Source: Caulobacter sp. 73W (GTDB lineage Bacteria; Pseudomonadota; Alphaproteobacteria; Caulobacterales; Caulobacteraceae). From it: a stretch of 64,000 nt of DNA. The notes beneath the pieces are model-generated. The model was not told the DNA's origin and did no database searches. It saw nothing but the letters and a program-made list of their open reading frames with translations. Numbering within the stretch: position 1 is the first letter of the stretch; each line of letters opens with the position of its first letter. This document shows, piece by piece, positions 21,004-29,507 of this stretch. Position numbers and translations under genes: made by a program. The stretch is from NCBI RefSeq assembly GCF_041021955.1, contig NZ_CP158375.1, positions 1,426,001 through 1,490,000 of the forward strand, written 5' to 3'.

Positions 21004-21134
21004 GCGAACTCCTTGAGGCAGCATCGCCTGCTATTTCGGCGCCGCTTGAAAGCGAGCGCAAGAAAGGCCTTGCCCCTCTTGCTCAATCCGCCGGCCGCCA
21101 TCTGCTCGCATCACATGCCTCTAGGAGCGTCATC

Positions 21135-21527
21135 GTGTCTGCCTTGTCGGATCATCAGGCTCAGGTCGTCGCGCTCGCCTCGCGGCAAGCTGCTCTGGAA
21201 GACATGCTGACGGCCTATGCGCGGGTGATCGCCAAGGTTCGTCGCGCTGAGGACAGAGGGCCGGCGGTCGCGGCAGGATTAGCCGAGTTGCACGCATGGC
21301 TTACCGAAGCGGGTCGCGAGACGGCGATAGAGCTGGCCCTATTGAATCAGACCCTGCCGACCGCTGAGCCGGAAGCGGATCGTCAGCCCCTCTTTCCGTG
21401 GCTGCATAGGTTGAAGCAAGCCTGGATCGACAAACCCTGGAAGCGGTTGGCGAGCTTCGCCTCTAGTCGATCCTTGGGGGCTGAAGCAGGCAGGAGGGGG
21501 GACGATTGCAGTTCTCCTGTCAGGTGA
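21135..21527 (+). CDS. small uncharacterised protein
   Basis: I do not recognise this 130 aa protein. It starts at GTG with TAGGAGCG just upstream, and reads as a mostly helical soluble protein (HQAQVVALASRQAALEDMLTAYARVIAKVRRAED) with a tryptophan/proline-rich segment (LFPWLHRLKQAWIDKPWKRL) and no signal peptide or membrane helix. It is divergent from mobA, and its last 8 bases overlap the 3' end of the opposing DUF3237 gene. Codon use (GC-rich third positions) suggests it is real. It could belong to the nitrate region, but nothing in its sequence shows this. Confidence 0.55.
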   Translation: MSALSDHQAQVVALASRQAALEDMLTAYARVIAKVRRAEDRGPAVAAGLAELHAWLTEAGRETAIELALLNQTLPTAEPEADRQPLFPWLHRLKQAWIDKPWKRLASFASSRSLGAEAGRRGDDCSSPVR

Positions 21528-22065
21528 CGCGGAAGATCTTCAACGCCACATGGTCGGGGTGGCGCTCGCCGGCGCAGACGAACACCGACTCCGTCAACCA
21601 ACGCAGCGCCGGCGCCCCGGTCTCGAAGACGGGGCTGGCGCGGAAATAGTACAGCGACGGGTCCAGGTCCTCGCCCGCCGCCAGGCGCGCGGAGACCTCG
21701 GCCGACGCCTTGCGCACACCGGGATTAGTCACGATCACCGCCGGCCCGCCACCGTCCGGCTGGATGGTGTAGCGGGCCCAGATCTCCGTCATCCCGTCCG
21801 GACGAAGGGTCTGCCAGTCGGCGCCGCCGGGCAGGATGGTCCCCTTCAGGTCGCCGTCCACGCGCCCGCCGATGATCGGCACGATGCGCCGCCGCCCGCC
21901 GGGGACCTCGCCGACCTCGATCCCGGCGCCGATCTCCACACGGAAGGTCATCACCGGAACAAGCGAAGGCGCGGCCGGCTGCGCCGATGAGGGCTGGGCC
22001 GCCAGCGTGAGCGAGGCTGCACCTGCGGTGACGATCAACGCGCGGCGAGAAAGATCCTGGCGCAT
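21520..22065 (-). CDS. DUF3237-family protein with Tat-type signal
   Basis: Protein of 181 aa with an N-terminal twin-arginine signal (MRQDLSRRALIVTAGAASLTLAAQPSSAQ), so probably exported folded to the periplasm. The mature part fits DUF3237: FRVEIGAGIEVGEVPGGRRRIVPIIGGRVDGDLKGTILPGGADW, then YTIQPDGGGPAVIVTNPGVR and YYFRASPVFETGAPALRWL. The family is a small beta-barrel of unknown function often linked to aromatic or steroid catabolism. Last gene of the TBDR-VOC-VOC-DUF3237 run, 126 bases after the second VOC gene; a tandem reading with the VOC genes is inferred. Confidence 0.78.
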   Translation of the reverse strand: MRQDLSRRALIVTAGAASLTLAAQPSSAQPAAPSLVPVMTFRVEIGAGIEVGEVPGGRRRIVPIIGGRVDGDLKGTILPGGADWQTLRPDGMTEIWARYTIQPDGGGPAVIVTNPGVRKASAEVSARLAAGEDLDPSLYYFRASPVFETGAPALRWLTESVFVCAGERHPDHVALKIFRVT

Positions 22066-22191
22066 GTCCGCTTCTTGATTGTTTGAACCCTAACGATCGC
22101 TCGACAGGTCGCGGCCTTCAAGGACTCAAAGAAACGACGCCGCACCCATCGAGGCGCGACGTCGTCAGTATGAGGGGGGTTACCCTCGTCT

Positions 22192-22896
22192 CTAGACCAG
22201 CCGGAACCGCACGTTGCAGATGTCGGCCGTGCGCCCGGCGTTCGCCTTGTCGGCGGCCTGCAGGTCGAGCCCGATCAGGCCCAGCCGCTGTTGCTTGGGC
22301 GAGAAGCGGACGACCTTGCCGGGGAACTGCACCGTCATTCCCGAGACCGGGCTCTGGAACAGCCGTCCGACCTGCTGGGCGATCTCCGCGGGGTCGTGCT
22401 CGACCGCCACGTCGGCGGCGACCACATCCTTGGCCAGCTTGCTCTTCTCGTACTTGCGGCCGACCGGATCACCCCACCAGCCGTTGGGCAGCGAGTAGCG
22501 ATAGGTCTCCAGGTGCGTGCCGAAGCGCTTGGGATCGAACTGGATCATGTCCTGGCCGCGGAACAGCATGTCTCGGGTCAGGCGCAGCTTTTCCGCCGAG
22601 GCGCGGGCCCGGAAGGCGTCCGCGTCGAAGGTCTGGAAGACGATCATGTAGCCGCCCTCCCCGCCCTGTTCCTTGAACCAGCGGTGGAGACGGTGGTCGG
22701 GCTTGGTCGGCTGGACCAGCTCCAGCATGGTGTCGCCGACCATCATCATCTCGTTGCGGAAGCCCAGCACGTCGCCCATGTCGTGGCGATGGCCGGCGGG
22801 CGTCTGCAGGAAGGCCTGCAGCTTGGCCGAGACCGCGTCGATGTCCGGGCTCGTCAGCACGAAGTGGCGGACGAGATGGGGTTTTTCCTGATCCAT
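22192..22896 (-). CDS. VOC (glyoxalase/extradiol-dioxygenase fold) protein, cytoplasmic
   Basis: Protein of 234 aa with two vicinal-oxygen-chelate modules. It begins KPHLVRHFVLTSPDIDAVSAKLQAFL, contains MMMVGDTMLELVQPTKPDHRLHRWFKEQGGEGGYMIVFQT, and ends FSPKQQRLGLIGLDLQAADK. Candidate metal ligands are His10 and the Glu of TMLELVQP. No signal peptide, unlike its neighbour, with which it shares the same blueprint (LTRDMLFRGQDMIQFDPKRFGTHLE). AGGAGGGACC precedes the ATG. The reaction is unknown; VOC enzymes include dioxygenases, isomerases and lyases. Confidence 0.78.
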   Translation of the reverse strand: MDQEKPHLVRHFVLTSPDIDAVSAKLQAFLQTPAGHRHDMGDVLGFRNEMMMVGDTMLELVQPTKPDHRLHRWFKEQGGEGGYMIVFQTFDADAFRARASAEKLRLTRDMLFRGQDMIQFDPKRFGTHLETYRYSLPNGWWGDPVGRKYEKSKLAKDVVAADVAVEHDPAEIAQQVGRLFQSPVSGMTVQFPGKVVRFSPKQQRLGLIGLDLQAADKANAGRTADICNVRFRLV

Positions 22897-22906
22897 CCGG
22901 TCCCTC

Positions 22907-23707
22907 CTAGACGAACTTGAACTGGACGCCGCCGATGCGGGCCCAATCGCCCACGCGCAGCTTGTCGCGGGCCTTGAGGTGCAGGGTGGTCAGGCCGCGC
23001 CTGCCGCCCTGCACCGGCGTGAAATCGACGAAGCGGTCATCCAGACGCACCTTCGTCCCGGTCCGCTCGCCGAGGAACAGACGGGCGATCTGAGCGGAGA
23101 TGGCGGCCGGATCCTCGACCGCCACTTCGCAGCCGATGATGTCCGACGCCACGCGGGACTCGCCATAGGGACCGGTGCGCGGATTGCCCCACCAATCCTC
23201 TTCCGGCGTGTATTTGTAGAGTTCGAAGTGGGTGGCGAAGTGCTTGTAGTCGAACTGCAGCATGTGCTGGCCCTTGAACATCATGTCCCGTGTCAAGGTC
23301 AGTTTCTCGGCCGCCGCGCGCGCCTTCAAGGCGTCCGTGTCGTAGGTCTGCAGCACCACCATGAAGCCGCCGTCGCCGCCGTTCTCGTCGAACCAGCGGC
23401 TGAGCAAGTGGTCGTTCTTGATGGGCTGAACGACCTCCAGCATGGTCGCGCCGACCCGGATCATGGTGCTGTAGAAGCCGAAAGCCTCGGTCACGCCGGG
23501 CCCCTCCTTCTTGGGCGTCGGCGGCAGGCCCAGCACCTCGTAGATCTGATCGCATACGAAGTTCATGTCGTGGGTGGCGATCACATAGTGGCGGATGCGG
23601 ATCGGCCGCTCGGCCGCGCTGGCCGCAGCCGCGCCGAGCGCCAGGCTGGCGCCGGCGGCGCCGATCAGGGTGTCCCTGCGTGTCATTCGAAGATCGCTTT
23701 TGTGCAT
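22907..23707 (-). CDS. VOC-family protein with Tat signal, paralogue of the next gene
   Basis: Protein of 266 aa with twin-arginine leader (MTRRDTLIGAAGASLALGAAAASA), hence likely exported. The mature protein parallels the cytoplasmic VOC gene 10 bases downstream: IRHYVIATHDMNFVCDQIYEVLG, RVGATMLEVVQPIKNDHLLSRWFDENGGDGGFMVVLQT, LTRDMMFKGQHMLQFDYKHFATHFEL. His and Glu residues equivalent to VOC metal ligands are kept. The pair suggests one substrate class met on both sides of the inner membrane. Start chosen for its GAGGGA Shine-Dalgarno. Follows the TBDR by 14 bases. Confidence 0.78.
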   Translation of the reverse strand: MHKSDLRMTRRDTLIGAAGASLALGAAAASAAERPIRIRHYVIATHDMNFVCDQIYEVLGLPPTPKKEGPGVTEAFGFYSTMIRVGATMLEVVQPIKNDHLLSRWFDENGGDGGFMVVLQTYDTDALKARAAAEKLTLTRDMMFKGQHMLQFDYKHFATHFELYKYTPEEDWWGNPRTGPYGESRVASDIIGCEVAVEDPAAISAQIARLFLGERTGTKVRLDDRFVDFTPVQGGRRGLTTLHLKARDKLRVGDWARIGGVQFKFV

Positions 23708-23721
23708 GACATTTCCCTCGA

Positions 23722-25971
23722 TCAGAACTCGGCGCGCACCTCGGCGCCGACGGTGCGCGCCGGGCCGAAGAAGGCGGAATAGGAACCGGTCAAGCCGGGC
23801 GAGTCATAGATGCGCAGGGCGTAGCTTTCGTCGAAGGCGTTCTCGACGAAGCCGGCGACTTCATACTTGCCGTCGGCGAACCGCACGCCCGCGCGGAAGT
23901 TGGCGATCCCGAAGGCCGCCTGGCGGGTGGCCGGATTGAGGTCGCCGCCATAGATGACCTCGTCGCGCCAGTTGTATTCGCCGCGCAGGAAGCCGATCAC
24001 GCCGTCATCGAGGCGGAAGTCTTGCTGACCACGCAGGGTGATCTGCCAGCGCGGATTGTTGCTGAGATCCTTGCCCGACAGGTCCTGGCCGGTCGCCGGG
24101 CAGGTGCGCGTCGCCGTCTGCACGCTGGTGCAGGGCGCGCCCAGGTACTCCTTGAAGATGGCGTCGACATAGGCCACGCCCAGCGAGGCCGAACCGCCGG
24201 TCCACGGACGGACGGCCACGTCGGCTTCGAAGCCCTGGCTGCGCAGCTTGCCTGCGTTGCGCAGGATCTGCGACGAGGTGACGTTGTCGAACGACGAGGC
24301 CTGGTAGTTGCTGAAGTCGCTGTAGAAGATCGTGGCGTTGGCGGTGAGGCGATTGGCCAGCCACTTGGTGCGGGCGCCCAGCTCGAACGCCAGCACGGTT
24401 TCCGGCTTCAGAACAGCGCGGTCCGGCTGCAGGAAGAAGACGTTGCCGGTGTTGTTGTCGATGGCCCGGCCCTTGTAGCCGCGCGACACCGATCCGTAGA
24501 AGTTCTGACCGCTCTCGGTGGTGTAGCGCAGGCCCGCGCGGCCCAGCCAGTTGGTGTCGTTGGTCTTGATGATTCCGCGGAACGTGCCGGGCGTGAAGGC
24601 GAAGTAGTTGCCCGACCGGAAACTGGAAACCTTCAGATCCTCATAGAGGCCGCGAGCGCCGGCGAAGGCCTCGAAGCCGCCGCCCAGGTCCAGCGTGCCG
24701 TCGGCGAAGATGGCGTAGTTGTTGGTGAGGGTCTTGCCGATCCCCGTGGTCGAGCTCTGGCCCAGGATGGTGCCGCGGCCGCCGGCGGTGATCGTGTCGC
24801 CCTTCTGGACGTGGTGATAGGCGTAGGCGCCGACGATCCACTGGAAGGCCTCGCCCGGCGCGGAGATCAGCTGGACCTCCTGGGTGTAGACGGCCAGGTC
24901 GCGTTGCTGGCGCGGGTCGTTGCCGATGTTCACCGGCAGGCCGTCGACATCAATGGTGTCGAGCTCCTTCCAGGTGCGGTGACCGGTGATCGAGCGGATG
25001 GTCAGCCCGCTCTCCAGGCGGTGATCGACGATGCCGGTCAGTTGCATGGTGCGGGTCTGCTCATTGAGCGGACCGTCAGCCAGCGAGATGCGGTTGTCGG
25101 GACCCGGCTTCACGCCCCAGGTCGCAAGCGCCGGCAGCAGATAGGTGCGGGTGAGCGCACCGTAGGCGATCGGCTCCAGCCCGTAGAAGCTGGTGCGGCA
25201 GCACTGGTTGTCCTGCTCTTCGTACTGGGCGATCAGCTGGACGTTGGTCTGGCCGACCTCGTAGTCGCCGCGCAGGCGAACGCCCCAGCGATCACGGGTG
25301 TTCTCGCGCCGCCCCTTCACCGGGTTCCACACTTGGCCCTTGGACTGGTCGAGCATGAAGCCAGATAGACGCGCCTTGAAGCTCTCGGTCAGGGGGCCGC
25401 TGACGCCGCCCTCCAGACGCACTTCGCCGAGCGTCGAGCCGTAGCGGCCGTTGAGGTAGGCGCTGACCTCATCGGTAGGGCCGCGGGTGACGATGTTGAC
25501 CACGCCGGCCGAGGAGTTCTTGCCGAACAGCGTGCCCTGCGGGCCGCGCAGCACTTCGATGCGCTCGATGTCGAACAGGTCGACCAGCGCGGCGCCGCCC
25601 GGACCCGAAACGATGCCGTCGATGACGGTGGAGACGCTGGGCTCGGTCGCCGAACCGAAGGCGGCGCTCCCGACGCCGCGGATGCGCAGACCCGCGCCGG
25701 CCGACGACTGGCCCGGCGAGAACGAAAGGGATGGAGCGATGGCGTACAGGTCCTCGACCCTGTTGACGCCCTGGCGCCGCAGCTCGTCGCCGCTGACCAC
25801 GCTGATGGAGATCGGCACCTCGGCCAGTCCCTGTTCGCGCTTCTGCGCGGTGACGATGATCTCTTCGATCTGCGCCGCGTCCTGTGCTTGCGCCTGCGTA
25901 GCGAGACCGTGCGAACCCCCAACCGCCAAGCATGCAGCAAGCATGCCTCGCGCGCCTTTTGACCCGATCAT
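23722..25971 (-). CDS. TonB-dependent receptor of the VOC/DUF3237 operon
   Basis: Outer-membrane receptor of 749 aa: signal region MIGSKGARGMLAACLAVGGSHGLATQAQAQ, TonB box IEEIIVTAQKR, plug with DIERIEVLRGPQGTLFGKNSSAGVVNIVTRGP, and a barrel ending VGAEVRAEF. IIVTAQKREQ plus GPQGTLFGKN marks the class common in sphingomonads and Caulobacterales that imports hydrophobic or aromatic organic compounds rather than iron. GGGAGGGGCGC lies before the ATG. Heads an operon of Tat-exported and cytosolic VOC proteins, which may process the imported compound. Confidence 0.9.
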   Translation of the reverse strand: MIGSKGARGMLAACLAVGGSHGLATQAQAQDAAQIEEIIVTAQKREQGLAEVPISISVVSGDELRRQGVNRVEDLYAIAPSLSFSPGQSSAGAGLRIRGVGSAAFGSATEPSVSTVIDGIVSGPGGAALVDLFDIERIEVLRGPQGTLFGKNSSAGVVNIVTRGPTDEVSAYLNGRYGSTLGEVRLEGGVSGPLTESFKARLSGFMLDQSKGQVWNPVKGRRENTRDRWGVRLRGDYEVGQTNVQLIAQYEEQDNQCCRTSFYGLEPIAYGALTRTYLLPALATWGVKPGPDNRISLADGPLNEQTRTMQLTGIVDHRLESGLTIRSITGHRTWKELDTIDVDGLPVNIGNDPRQQRDLAVYTQEVQLISAPGEAFQWIVGAYAYHHVQKGDTITAGGRGTILGQSSTTGIGKTLTNNYAIFADGTLDLGGGFEAFAGARGLYEDLKVSSFRSGNYFAFTPGTFRGIIKTNDTNWLGRAGLRYTTESGQNFYGSVSRGYKGRAIDNNTGNVFFLQPDRAVLKPETVLAFELGARTKWLANRLTANATIFYSDFSNYQASSFDNVTSSQILRNAGKLRSQGFEADVAVRPWTGGSASLGVAYVDAIFKEYLGAPCTSVQTATRTCPATGQDLSGKDLSNNPRWQITLRGQQDFRLDDGVIGFLRGEYNWRDEVIYGGDLNPATRQAAFGIANFRAGVRFADGKYEVAGFVENAFDESYALRIYDSPGLTGSYSAFFGPARTVGAEVRAEF

Positions 25972-26297
25972 GAGCGCCCCTCCCTAGGGCTTTGCGTATT
26001 TTTATGACCTCAGTCTAGGTGCATCTTTTTATAAAAGTCACCCATTTATTTATAGGCTAGATGTATTAGCTTCGCCGCGAACATGGAGGGTGGCCCGCCG
26101 CCCGCCACCAGCGGCGTTGCGCAGGATCAAACACACGATCCGTCGCCTTGGCGCATATGAGAGAAGGCGCCCTGCGGCGATTTGGTTACAAGCCAGATGC
26201 GGCGGTGCGATCGCGATGGAACAGAGACGAGGCCGATGACAGGATCGAACAGCGAGCAGGCCGCGCCGCCGCACCAGGGCGGACGGGAGACGGCCCG
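25972..26297. promoter_or_regulatory. divergent control region between a TBDR and marR
   Basis: No gene is supported in this 326-bp gap. The half nearest the TBDR is AT-rich, with a perfect 10-bp palindrome TTTTATAAAA at 26027-26036 inside CTTTTTATAAAAGT and a further TTTATTTATAGG tract. These are candidate -10/operator elements for the receptor or autoregulation of the adjacent MarR. The half nearest marR is GC-rich and holds only weak upstream alternative starts of marR. Confidence 0.45.
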
Positions 26298-26777
26298 ATG
26301 AGCCTGCGCTCTGTGAGGACGTCAAGCGCTCAGCGGCCCCTGGCCATGGCCGGGCTGGACGAGGCCCTGGGCTTTCGCCTGCGCATGCTGGAGCAGTACA
26401 TCCTGCGCAACTTCGCGCTCCACATGGACCCGCTGAAGATCAGTCCGACGCTCTATTCAATCCTGATGCTGATCCAGGCCAATCCAAAGTGCCGGCAAGC
26501 CGAACTGAGCCAGGCCCTGGGCATGCATCAGCCCAACCTTGTCGAGCGCGTGGGGCTGTTGATCGACCGGGGGCTGGTGGCCCGCGCCGAGGACCCCGCC
26601 GACCGGCGCGCCAATGTCCTGGAGCTGACCTTCGCCGGCCAGCACTTCATGGAAAAGGTCGCGCAGGCCCACGACCTTCACCTGGCCGACCTGTACAGCC
26701 AGCTCGGACGGGATCGCTATGAGGCCCTGCTGGCGCTGTGTGCGCCGGCCGAGGAGGCCGATCCGGTCAAGGCCTAG
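26298..26777 (+). CDS. MarR-family transcriptional regulator
   Basis: Winged-helix DNA-binding dimer of 159 aa: LDEALGFRLRMLEQYILRNF (dimerisation helix), PTLYSILMLIQANPKCRQAELSQALGMHQPNLVERVGLLIDRGLVARAEDPADRRANVLELT (recognition helix and wing with the DxRxN motif). The ATG MSLRS was taken because GGGAGA precedes it; upstream in-frame starts give an atypical Arg-rich tail. Divergent from the VOC/TBDR operon, which it most likely controls in response to an aromatic ligand. Its stop overlaps that of the converging marR gene at CTAG. Confidence 0.86.
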   Translation: MSLRSVRTSSAQRPLAMAGLDEALGFRLRMLEQYILRNFALHMDPLKISPTLYSILMLIQANPKCRQAELSQALGMHQPNLVERVGLLIDRGLVARAEDPADRRANVLELTFAGQHFMEKVAQAHDLHLADLYSQLGRDRYEALLALCAPAEEADPVKA

Positions 26778-27247
26778 CGCCAGACGCGCATCATGGTGGC
26801 GATGAGGGCGCGGCGCTCGTCGTCGGACAGCCAGGGCAGCACGCGCGTCTCGTGGTCGATGATCCGCGCCTCGACTTCCGTCGCCACGGCCCGTCCGGCT
26901 TCGCTGAGCCGTAAGCCTTGCGAGCGTCCGTCGGCGGCGATCCGCTCGATCAGACCGGCCTCGGTCAGGTCCGCCGTCAGCGGCGCCATGTTGGCCCGCT
27001 TGATCCCCAGCAGGCGGCCGAGCTCGCTCTGGGTGATGTCGGGGCGCTCGCCGATCAGCATGAGGATCGAGGCCTCGGTGATCTTCAGGTCCAGACCCTG
27101 AAGCGACTGGGCCAGGTCCGCCAGGATGGCGGCCGAGGCTCGCCGGATCTGATAGCCTAAAAAGCCTTCGAGGCGATTGCCCGGCTGGGGGTTCGAAGAG
27201 GCCGGCTTGTCGCTCATCGGCGCGTTCAAGCATGGGGACTGGGACAT
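26774..27247 (-). CDS. MarR-family regulator of the hydroxycinnamate operon (FerC-like)
   Basis: Winged-helix protein of 157 aa (GNRLEGFLGYQIRRASAAILADLAQSL; ITQSELGRLLGIKRANMAPLTADLTEAGLIERIAADGRSQGLRLSEAG). In Sphingobium SYK-6 the ferBA genes are repressed by the MarR protein FerC with feruloyl-CoA-type thioesters as inducers; position as the last gene of a vdh-ferB-ferA operon suggests the same role, as an inference. GGAGGCGATTGTC precedes the ATG. The wing has DGRSQG in place of the usual DxRxR, a mild divergence. Confidence 0.84.
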   Translation of the reverse strand: MSQSPCLNAPMSDKPASSNPQPGNRLEGFLGYQIRRASAAILADLAQSLQGLDLKITEASILMLIGERPDITQSELGRLLGIKRANMAPLTADLTEAGLIERIAADGRSQGLRLSEAGRAVATEVEARIIDHETRVLPWLSDDERRALIATMMRVWR

Positions 27248-27266
27248 GACAATCGCCTCCCCGATC

Positions 27267-28598
27267 TCAGTCGACCGTCGCCGGCTTTGAAGGCAGGCCG
27301 ACCAGGGCGACCGCCGCCATGAGCGAGCCCAGCGCCATCACCAGGGCGACCAGGCCAAGGCCCAGGCCTTGCGCGAAAAGCAGACCGGCCACGATCGGGC
27401 CCAGCACCGCGCCGCCGCGCCCCACCCCGATCGCAAAGCCGGTGCCGCCGGCGCGAAGAGTGGTCGGGAAGGCCTGGGCGAGCAGGGCGTAGAACCCGAC
27501 CACGCCGGCGTTGGTGCAGAAGCCGGCGACGGCGGCGAGAAGGGCCAGCATGCCAAGGCCGTCCTGCACCTGGCCGAACAAGGTCACGAAGCCCGCCGAC
27601 AGGATCAGGGCGCCGATGACCAGCGGCCGCAGGTTGATGCGGGTGGTCAGCAGGCTGAGCAGGACCGCGCCGCTCAGGCCGCCGACATTGGCCCAGACCA
27701 GCACGCCGCCGGCCAGCGAAGGCGCGTAGCCCATATCGACCACGATCTTCGGGATCCACTTCAGGATGAAGTAAAAGGTCATGATGTGCGCCGCATAGGC
27801 GAAGGTCAGCAGCAGGGTCGCCCGCGCCATGCCCGGAGCGAAGAGTTGGCCAAGCGACGGCTTGACCGCCTTGGGCGACGGGGGCGGCAGGGCGGCGACG
27901 GTGGGATGGCCCATCCGCGTCAGCTGATGATTGACCCGCTCCAGGTCTCCCGCTCGACGACGATTGGTCAGGAAGCCCACCGATTCCGGCAGCAGGATCC
28001 AGGCCAGCGGCAGGCAGGCGGCGGTGCAGATGGCGCCGAACACGAATACATGTCTCCACTCGCCGCCGGACAGCAGCATGGAGGCCACCGCCCCGCCCGC
28101 CACCGCGCCCAGGGGATAGCCGCCCGCCATCAGCGCCACGGCCAGGTGGCGGCGGCGGTCATTGGCGAACTCGGCGACCATGGCGTTGGTGCAGGCCAGC
28201 ATGCCGCCGATGCCCAGGCCCGTAGCCATGCGGATCGCCGAAAGGGACGGCAGGTCCCAGGCCAGGGGCGCCAGGCCCATTCCCACGGCCATGAGCACCA
28301 GACAGCCCAGGATGATCGGGCGTCGGCCGAGCCGGTCTGCCAAGCCGCCGATGATCACCGAGCCGGCGGCCATGCCGATCAACTCCATCGACAGCACCAC
28401 GCCCAGGGCGGCCCGATCGACACCCCACTCGGCGGCGATGCCGGGCGAGGCGAAGCTGATCGACAGCACGTCGAAGCCGTCGAGGGCGTTGAGGAGGATG
28501 CAGGCGATGACAGCCAGCCACTGGGCCCCGCCCATGGGGCGGCTGGCCATTATGGCGCGCGGATCATCCAGCGCCGCAGAGCCGTTGAAAGAGGTCAT
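27267..28598 (-). CDS. aromatic acid:H+ symporter (AAHS-type MFS)
   Basis: Inner-membrane permease of 443 aa with 12 hydrophobic segments. NALDGFDVLSISFASPGI in the first helix contains the DGFD motif essential in PcaK/VanK-type aromatic acid transporters, GGLADRLGRRP is the MFS loop 2-3 motif, and ESVGFL follows helix 6. Probably imports ferulate, vanillate or a related acid. Its ATG overlaps the amidohydrolase stop, and marR follows 20 bases after its stop. Confidence 0.86.
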   Translation of the reverse strand: MTSFNGSAALDDPRAIMASRPMGGAQWLAVIACILLNALDGFDVLSISFASPGIAAEWGVDRAALGVVLSMELIGMAAGSVIIGGLADRLGRRPIILGCLVLMAVGMGLAPLAWDLPSLSAIRMATGLGIGGMLACTNAMVAEFANDRRRHLAVALMAGGYPLGAVAGGAVASMLLSGGEWRHVFVFGAICTAACLPLAWILLPESVGFLTNRRRAGDLERVNHQLTRMGHPTVAALPPPSPKAVKPSLGQLFAPGMARATLLLTFAYAAHIMTFYFILKWIPKIVVDMGYAPSLAGGVLVWANVGGLSGAVLLSLLTTRINLRPLVIGALILSAGFVTLFGQVQDGLGMLALLAAVAGFCTNAGVVGFYALLAQAFPTTLRAGGTGFAIGVGRGGAVLGPIVAGLLFAQGLGLGLVALVMALGSLMAAVALVGLPSKPATVD

Positions 28599-29476
28599 GC
28601 AGCGTCTCCGAAAAGCAGGTTGAGCGCGTTGGTCTTGAGGATCGGCTCGCGCACCTTGGGCGAAAAGCCGGCTTCATCAAAGGCGGCGATCCACTTGTTG
28701 GGCGCGATCAGCGGATAGTCTGAACCGAACAGGAATTTATGACCAAGGGCGCCGTTGGCGTACTGGGCGATCTGCGGCGGGAACTTGCGCGGGCTCCAGC
28801 CCGACAGGTCGATGAACACGTTGGGCTTGTGCAGCGCCATCGACAGCGCCTCGTCCGTCCACGGCCAGCTGGGATGGGCCAGGACGATGGGCATGTCGGG
28901 AAAATCCACCGCCACGTCGTCGATCAGGATCGGCTGGCCGTACTTCAGGCGCACGCCCCCGCCGCCGGGCATCCCCGTGCCCATGCCGCTGTGGCCAGTG
29001 TGGAAGATGGCCGGCAGCTTGTAGTGGTTGATCACCTCATAGAGCGGCCAGGCCATCCGGTCGCCGGGATCGAAGTCCTGCAGCGGCGGATGAAACTTGA
29101 AGCCGCGCACGCCGTGATCCTCGATCAGCCGGCGCGCTTCGAGCGCTCCAAGCTTGCCCTTGTGCGGGTCGATGGAGGCGAAGGCCAGCATCATGTCGCT
29201 GTTGTCGGCGGCGGCCTGGGCGATTTCTTCGTTGCGGATGCGCCGGATGCCGCGGCCGGCCTCCATGTCCACGGTGAACATCACCAGGCCGATATTGGCG
29301 GCGCGATAGTGGGCTATGGTCTCGGGGATGGTCGGGCGTCGGCGTTCGGTCTTGAAGTACTCTGTGCTGGCGTCGAGGAACTCGCCGAAGACGGGATCCT
29401 CGGGATCGTGGCAGGAGACCTCGGCATGAACATGAAAGTCGATCGCCAGGCGCTTTTCGAAATCGCTGCGAGCCAT
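28595..29476 (-). CDS. amidohydrolase-2 family protein (decarboxylase/hydrolase)
   Basis: TIM-barrel enzyme of 293 aa related to ACMSD, gamma-resorcylate decarboxylase and LigW-type enzymes. Metal-site features: HVH in IDFHVHAE, a His in GFKFHPPLQDF, FHTGHSG, LAHPSWP and the terminal Asp in LFGSDYPL. The start MARSDFEKR avoids an implausible Arg-rich extension and lies 32 bases after ferA. In the ferulate operon it may decarboxylate or hydrolyse an aromatic intermediate; the substrate cannot be read from sequence. Confidence 0.8.
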   Translation of the reverse strand: MARSDFEKRLAIDFHVHAEVSCHDPEDPVFGEFLDASTEYFKTERRRPTIPETIAHYRAANIGLVMFTVDMEAGRGIRRIRNEEIAQAAADNSDMMLAFASIDPHKGKLGALEARRLIEDHGVRGFKFHPPLQDFDPGDRMAWPLYEVINHYKLPAIFHTGHSGMGTGMPGGGGVRLKYGQPILIDDVAVDFPDMPIVLAHPSWPWTDEALSMALHKPNVFIDLSGWSPRKFPPQIAQYANGALGHKFLFGSDYPLIAPNKWIAAFDEAGFSPKVREPILKTNALNLLFGDAA

Positions 29477-29507
29477 GACGGCGTCTCCTGGCGTCGAGGG
29501 GGGACCG

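Noticed and set aside
22066-22191. Possible hairpin ACGACG...CGTCGT between the VOC and DUF3237 genes
   Set aside because: The stem is imperfect with a long loop and no U-run; not convincing as a terminator.
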